Assembly: GCA_047616645.1 (NCBI GenBank)
Contig: JBLHIH010000152.1
Span: 1 to 8,903 of the forward strand
DNA: 8,903 bases
Source: JAHRVQ01 sp047616645
Lineage (GTDB): Bacteria; Pseudomonadota; Gammaproteobacteria; Pseudomonadales; Azotimanducaceae
Direction of reading: 5' to 3'
Part shown: positions 6,837 through 8,903 of the stretch, piece by piece
Layout: each line of letters opens with the position of its first letter
Numbering within the stretch: the stretch's first letter is position 1
Position numbers and translations under genes: made by a program
Notes under the pieces: model-generated
The model's database searches: none
Told to the model about the DNA's origin: nothing
What the model saw: the letters and a program-made list of their open reading frames with translations, nothing else

Positions 6837-7080
6837 ATAACCTTAACCGCACCACCGCGTTGCTCACACGTTTCTATTTCTATCCCAAAAACACGTTTAA
6901 GTCTTTGCGCCCAGGTCATCGACTGGTGCTTTGTGACCATGTTTTTTCCTGCCCTGTCGACAATGCTTGTTTAGTCTTATTTCGTAAGGCTAGTGTTATT
7001 GTCACGCGGTGCCGATTGTTTGGTGGAGGGCCACCCCGCAAAAATACGCGATGGAACCACGCATAAACGATTTATTATTG

Positions 7081-7386
7081 AGGCTTAATGTGGGCTGAGC
7101 GCGTCAAGGACTAAATCGTAAAAACTGAAGATAGGACAAACATTAACTTGCCGCGTGATACCAGGAATGTATTTGGCAATGGTATTAGTGTAAGAATAAC
7201 TATATCGGTCGTAGGCTCTGCTCGCCCTGATGTTGAAAATACTGCTGCTGAATAAGCTGATATTTTGTAGTAACTCTATTTTTAGTAGGGCGAGTGAGGG
7301 TAATAAAGACAGCTAAGAGGTTCCATAGTAAAATTCGACGAGTATTAAGTATGAGTAATTTTTTAATTAAGAAGGGTTGTAAAGAA
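7081..7386. other. Stretch without a recognised gene, upstream of the methyltransferase fragment
   Basis: No reading on either strand shows a family I recognise. The only structure I see is an 8-base inverted repeat, CTCGCCCT (7221-7228) and AGGGCGAG (7287-7294), about 58 bases apart. A longer frame opens at GTG 7294, but the residues before 7387 look non-conserved. It may hold the lost IS91 end or the methyltransferase promoter. Confidence 0.4.
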
Positions 7387-7642
7387 ATGGCACTAAATCA
7401 AGACTCTAGTGCATCCGGTATTCAGCAATGGACTGGCAGCCAGAACTCGTATCAATATACTCAGCTTTCCAGCAGGTTGGAGGCGCCAGGTAAGCTCGAT
7501 AGTCATCAACGGTTATCCTTCTTTGAAGGTAAGGTGCTTTGTGGAAAGAGTGTAATCGATGTCTGTTGCAATGTCGGCTATCACTGTTTGTGGGTCAAAA
7601 AAACAAGAAGCGGGCAGAGTCGTTGGTGTTGAGCGAAAGCGA
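7387..7642 (+). pseudogene. SAM-dependent methyltransferase, N-terminal fragment
   Basis: The frame from ATG 7387 (preceded by AAGGG about 10 bases upstream) runs through RLSFFEGKVLCGKSVIDVCC and NVGYHCLW. This is motif I of class I methyltransferases (usually VLDVGCNxGY), where SAM binds; the usual Gly is Cys here. A one-step frame change inside the A-rich run near 7598 restores KQEAGRVVGVERKR, the expected second strand with its acidic residue (GVE), before TAA 7643-7645. Everything after motif II is missing and ParB-like sequence follows at once, so a deletion has fused two genes. Upstream starts at 7294 (GTG) and 7351 (ATG) are possible. The target of methylation is unknown; a glycan or small-molecule substrate would fit the context. 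Confidence 0.7.
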
Positions 7643-8296
7643 TAATCAGAAAGTATTGAAGACTGGAGTCGCCCGGATTGTCGAGAGATTAGCGGAGCGG
7701 CAACTAAAAACTATACCGATAGCCAATATCAGGTGTGAGACTCTCAAAGTACCAGTACGTGAATGGTGGGGCGGAAAGTCTATCGAGCTTTTTCCACCGT
7801 ACAAATATTTTAAGCTTTATCACGAGGGGGACAAATCTGAAGCTATAAAGGGTATGCAGGACTGGTATTACAAACGCATTGTTTACGATAATCTCCTCAA
7901 GGTGCCAAAAAGTGAGGGTGGAATGGCTGGAGGCTCTCTTTTTGACGAATTAGATGCCCTGCATAAAACGCAGGGGTTAATACTCGCTGCTGACTTGAGT
8001 AACGTCGATGATGGAATAATTCGTGAAACAATACGTCAAAAAGTACAATACCGGTTCTCAATTTTTGAATCGATTAAGGAACAAGGACTATGCTTCACAT
8101 GGGATTTTGTCCGGCTTATACCGGATAAAGATTATTTCTACCTGCGGGGTGGTCATCACCGCGTTGCAGCATTAGCTGTCTGCGGCATAACAAGTGTGCG
8201 CGCAACCGTTTCAGAATCGATCCATTTGAAAATACTAAGACGATGCGCCACGAGTTTCCAAAGCTAATTATCCTCGCATTCGGTTTTGAGTGTTGA
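7641..8296 (+). pseudogene. ParB-like domain protein, N-terminally truncated
   Basis: The open frame runs 7539-8267, but its first 30 or so codons are methyltransferase DNA in the wrong phase; protein-like sequence begins at about 7641. It reads ..VARIVERLAERQLKTIPI, VREWWGGKSIELFPPYKY, WYYKR, then KSEGGMAGGSLFDEL, FTWDFVRLIPDKDYFYLRGG and HHRVAALAVCGITSV. The last block (ORF residues 202-216) is the signature of ParB/sulfiredoxin-fold domains (xGxHRxxAL.xxG). After ATV a frame change at about 8210 gives RIDPFENTKTMRHEFPKL up to TGA 8294-8296, which continues the domain edge better than the 8267 ending. Proteins of this build are not plasmid partition proteins, as they lack the HTH and ParA context. 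Their role is unknown to me. Confident about the ParB-like fold, not about function. Confidence 0.65.
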
Positions 8297-8334
8297 ACGT
8301 GTGGGTATGATGGTTTCAATTTTGAGAGGAAGAG

Positions 8335-8520
8335 ATGTTCAAAAACCGGACGGCGTATAACAAAGCGCTTTGTAAGTGGGAGAGTGGCCTAGCAGGTATC
8401 GGAAATCTATCTTCAATTTTTGGGTTTAAAGAAATTCGGAATCAACGTAGCAAGTCACATCTGCGAACTCTGCGAGCCAAACAATCTAGTTCAATTCTGA
8501 CTACATCAGAGTTTTATTAA
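8335..8520 (+). CDS. Short hypothetical ORF, 61 residues, doubtful
   Basis: ATG 8335 follows GAGAGGAAGAG, a good ribosome-binding sequence four to five bases away, which is the main reason to list it. The product (MFKNRTAYNKALCKWE..) is basic, rich in Ser, Lys and Arg, with no membrane helix, signal peptide or motif I recognise. It lies just after a decayed gene and could be the frame-broken tail of something else or a chance frame. Confidence 0.25.
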   Translation: MFKNRTAYNKALCKWESGLAGIGNLSSIFGFKEIRNQRSKSHLRTLRAKQSSSILTTSEFY

Positions 8521-8629
8521 TAAGAAAATAGATTTACCGTCTCATTATCATGAACCTCAGTCATTCAAAGAGCGGGAAATTTACTGATTTTAACAGGTAT
8601 GTAATTTTGGATGTCTTGGTGTTGTTGAT

Positions 8630-8670
8630 TATTGTCATTTAGACAATACAGAAGACTTATATGCTGTATT
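8630..8670. repeat. Two overlapping inverted repeats near the candidate promoter
   Basis: TATTGTC (8630-8636) pairs with GACAATA (8642-8648) over a 5-base loop. AATACAG (8645-8651) pairs with CTGTATT (8664-8670) over a 12-base loop. The two share AATA (8645-8648), so as RNA they exclude each other; as DNA they could be operator half-sites beside the -35. Both are exact but short. Confidence 0.35.
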
Positions 8671-8826
8671 TATCAATGTATTCTTAAAAACTATAATTCA
8701 AAATACGTTGATTGCTTGCATATAAGATAATAATCAAAGACCTATATGAAAATAATATAGTGCTCTAGAGCAATTGTTTGCCCAGGTTGAGAATGTTGTC
8801 TACTTTTCTTGCCGAGTAAAAACCCT

Positions 8827-8832
8827 AAGGAG
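8827..8832 (+). promoter_or_regulatory. Shine-Dalgarno AAGGAG for the 8839 gene
   Basis: AAGGAG lies six bases before ATG 8839, a near-optimal site and the strongest one in the window. It fixes the start of the truncated last gene and suggests that this gene is well expressed. Confidence 0.85.
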
Positions 8833-8838
8833 TAAAAC

Positions 8839-8903
8839 ATGAATATATTACGAGCATTATGCCTAGCGGTAATGAGTTTTGCATTTTCTCAAAGTGCATT
8901 TGC
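8839..8903 (+). CDS. Exported protein, N-terminus only (cut by window end)
   Basis: Only 21 full codons are present. They form a Sec signal peptide: MNILRALCLAVM with one Arg in the n-region, a hydrophobic core rich in Leu, Ala, Val and Phe, then SQSAF followed by GC, which would complete an Ala codon and give an AFA-type signal peptidase I site. The Cys at position 8 is inside the core and not in a lipobox. The mature protein lies outside the window, so its function cannot be stated. The strong ribosome site and undamaged start mark the return of intact genes after the decayed region. Confidence 0.8.
   Translation, partial: MNILRALCLAVMSFAFSQSAF

Larger units (their letters stand above)
6636..7075 (-). 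pseudogene. IS91-type transposase, decayed C-terminal part
   Basis: Minus-strand frames rebuild the C-terminus of an IS91-like (HUH/Y2 rolling-circle) transposase. They are FHRVF then PNNRHRVTITLAL (compare HGVFAPNxRHR in the family), KTKQALSTGQEKT, MTWAQRLKRVFGIEIETC, EQRGGAVKVIAC, PLVIQKILSHL, NDEVVEILPP and QISLFE ending at TAA 6638-6636. The CxxCGG zinc-type motif has lost one Cys (CEQRGG). At least one frame change (about 6930) and an extra block of about 83 bp between VIAC and PLVI break the gene. The catalytic HUH and tyrosine parts, normally upstream, are not found in the window. Recognition rests on remembered family consensus (WxQRLKRVF..C..CGG.vkviA.IEDP). The element probably removed the front of the sulfotransferase operon downstream. 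Confidence 0.75.
8521..8838. promoter_or_regulatory. AT-rich spacer, probable control region of the signal-peptide gene
   Basis: No coding signal is visible. A candidate sigma-70 promoter is TTATCA (8670-8675) and TATAAT (8692-8697) with a 16-base spacer, leaving a leader of roughly 140 bases before ATG 8839; in such AT-rich DNA a chance match is easy. Overlapping inverted repeats lie just upstream (8630-8648 and 8645-8670), and a 12-base perfect palindrome TGCTCTAGAGCA is at 8761-8772 inside the presumed leader. Confidence 0.3.

Noticed and set aside
6606..7066. Plus-strand frames of 122 and 95 codons across the hairpin, rich in Cys, His and Leu
   Set aside because: They are antisense to the recognisable IS91 transposase remnant and contain the palindrome; they have no start signal or motif.
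1..8903. CRISPR array, tRNA, rRNA or defence system
   Set aside because: No regularly spaced repeats, no tRNA-like cloverleaf and no rRNA sequence were noticed; no restriction, toxin or defence motif was found. The ParB-like piece alone does not support a defence or partition system.

Overview
The window looks like an accessory polysaccharide or glycan-modification region from a gammaproteobacterium, probably marine. The evidence is the mix of PAPS-type sulfotransferases, glycosyltransferases and a ParB-like protein, the moderate base composition, and IS3 and IS91 elements. No marker gene fixes the species. Most of the region is in advanced decay. Reading across frames, I can reconstruct at least seven broken genes beside only a few open ones.

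Layout. Bases 151-960 (+) hold an intact cytosolic-type sulfotransferase. Bases 1205 to about 3487 (+) hold the remains of a multi-membrane-span glycosyltransferase of the GT39/ArnT type. It carries a stop, several frameshifts and an internal deletion, and is split by an IS3-family element (1603-2854) that has both imperfect terminal repeats, a TTG target duplication, intact orfA and orfB, and a plausible -1 frameshift signal. From about 6470 down to 3490 runs a minus-strand gene string: a 5'-truncated sulfotransferase pseudogene, an intact sulfotransferase (4793-5776), a full-length but riddled GT4 glycosyltransferase pseudogene, and the start of a membrane protein. Each start overlaps the preceding stop, or its decayed position, by four bases (ATGA, GTGA, ATGA), so this was a translationally coupled operon. 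It ends by running into the tail of the plus-strand glycosyltransferase at about 3490.

Upstream of that operon, 6636 to about 7075 (-) is the decayed C-terminal part of an IS91-type transposase. It is interrupted by an extra segment of about 83 bp, most of which is one arm-loop-arm structure with a perfect 22-bp inverted repeat. Bases 7387-7642 (+) are the N-terminal part of a SAM-dependent methyltransferase, joined directly to the body of a ParB-like protein (about 7641-8296) that lacks its own N-terminus. After a small doubtful ORF (8335-8520) and an AT-rich spacer with overlapping inverted repeats, the first 65 bases of a gene with a Sec signal peptide begin at 8839 and run off the window.

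How it fitted together (inference): glycosyltransferases built a surface or exported glycan, a membrane protein (possibly polymerase or ligase-like) handled it, and sulfotransferases and perhaps the methyltransferase decorated it. The pathway now appears largely lost. Only two sulfotransferases and the IS3 transposase genes remain clearly open. Because so many lesions are small indels, raw-read support should be checked before the decay is taken as real, although the stop substitutions, the IS insertion and the large truncations are hard to attribute to sequencing error.
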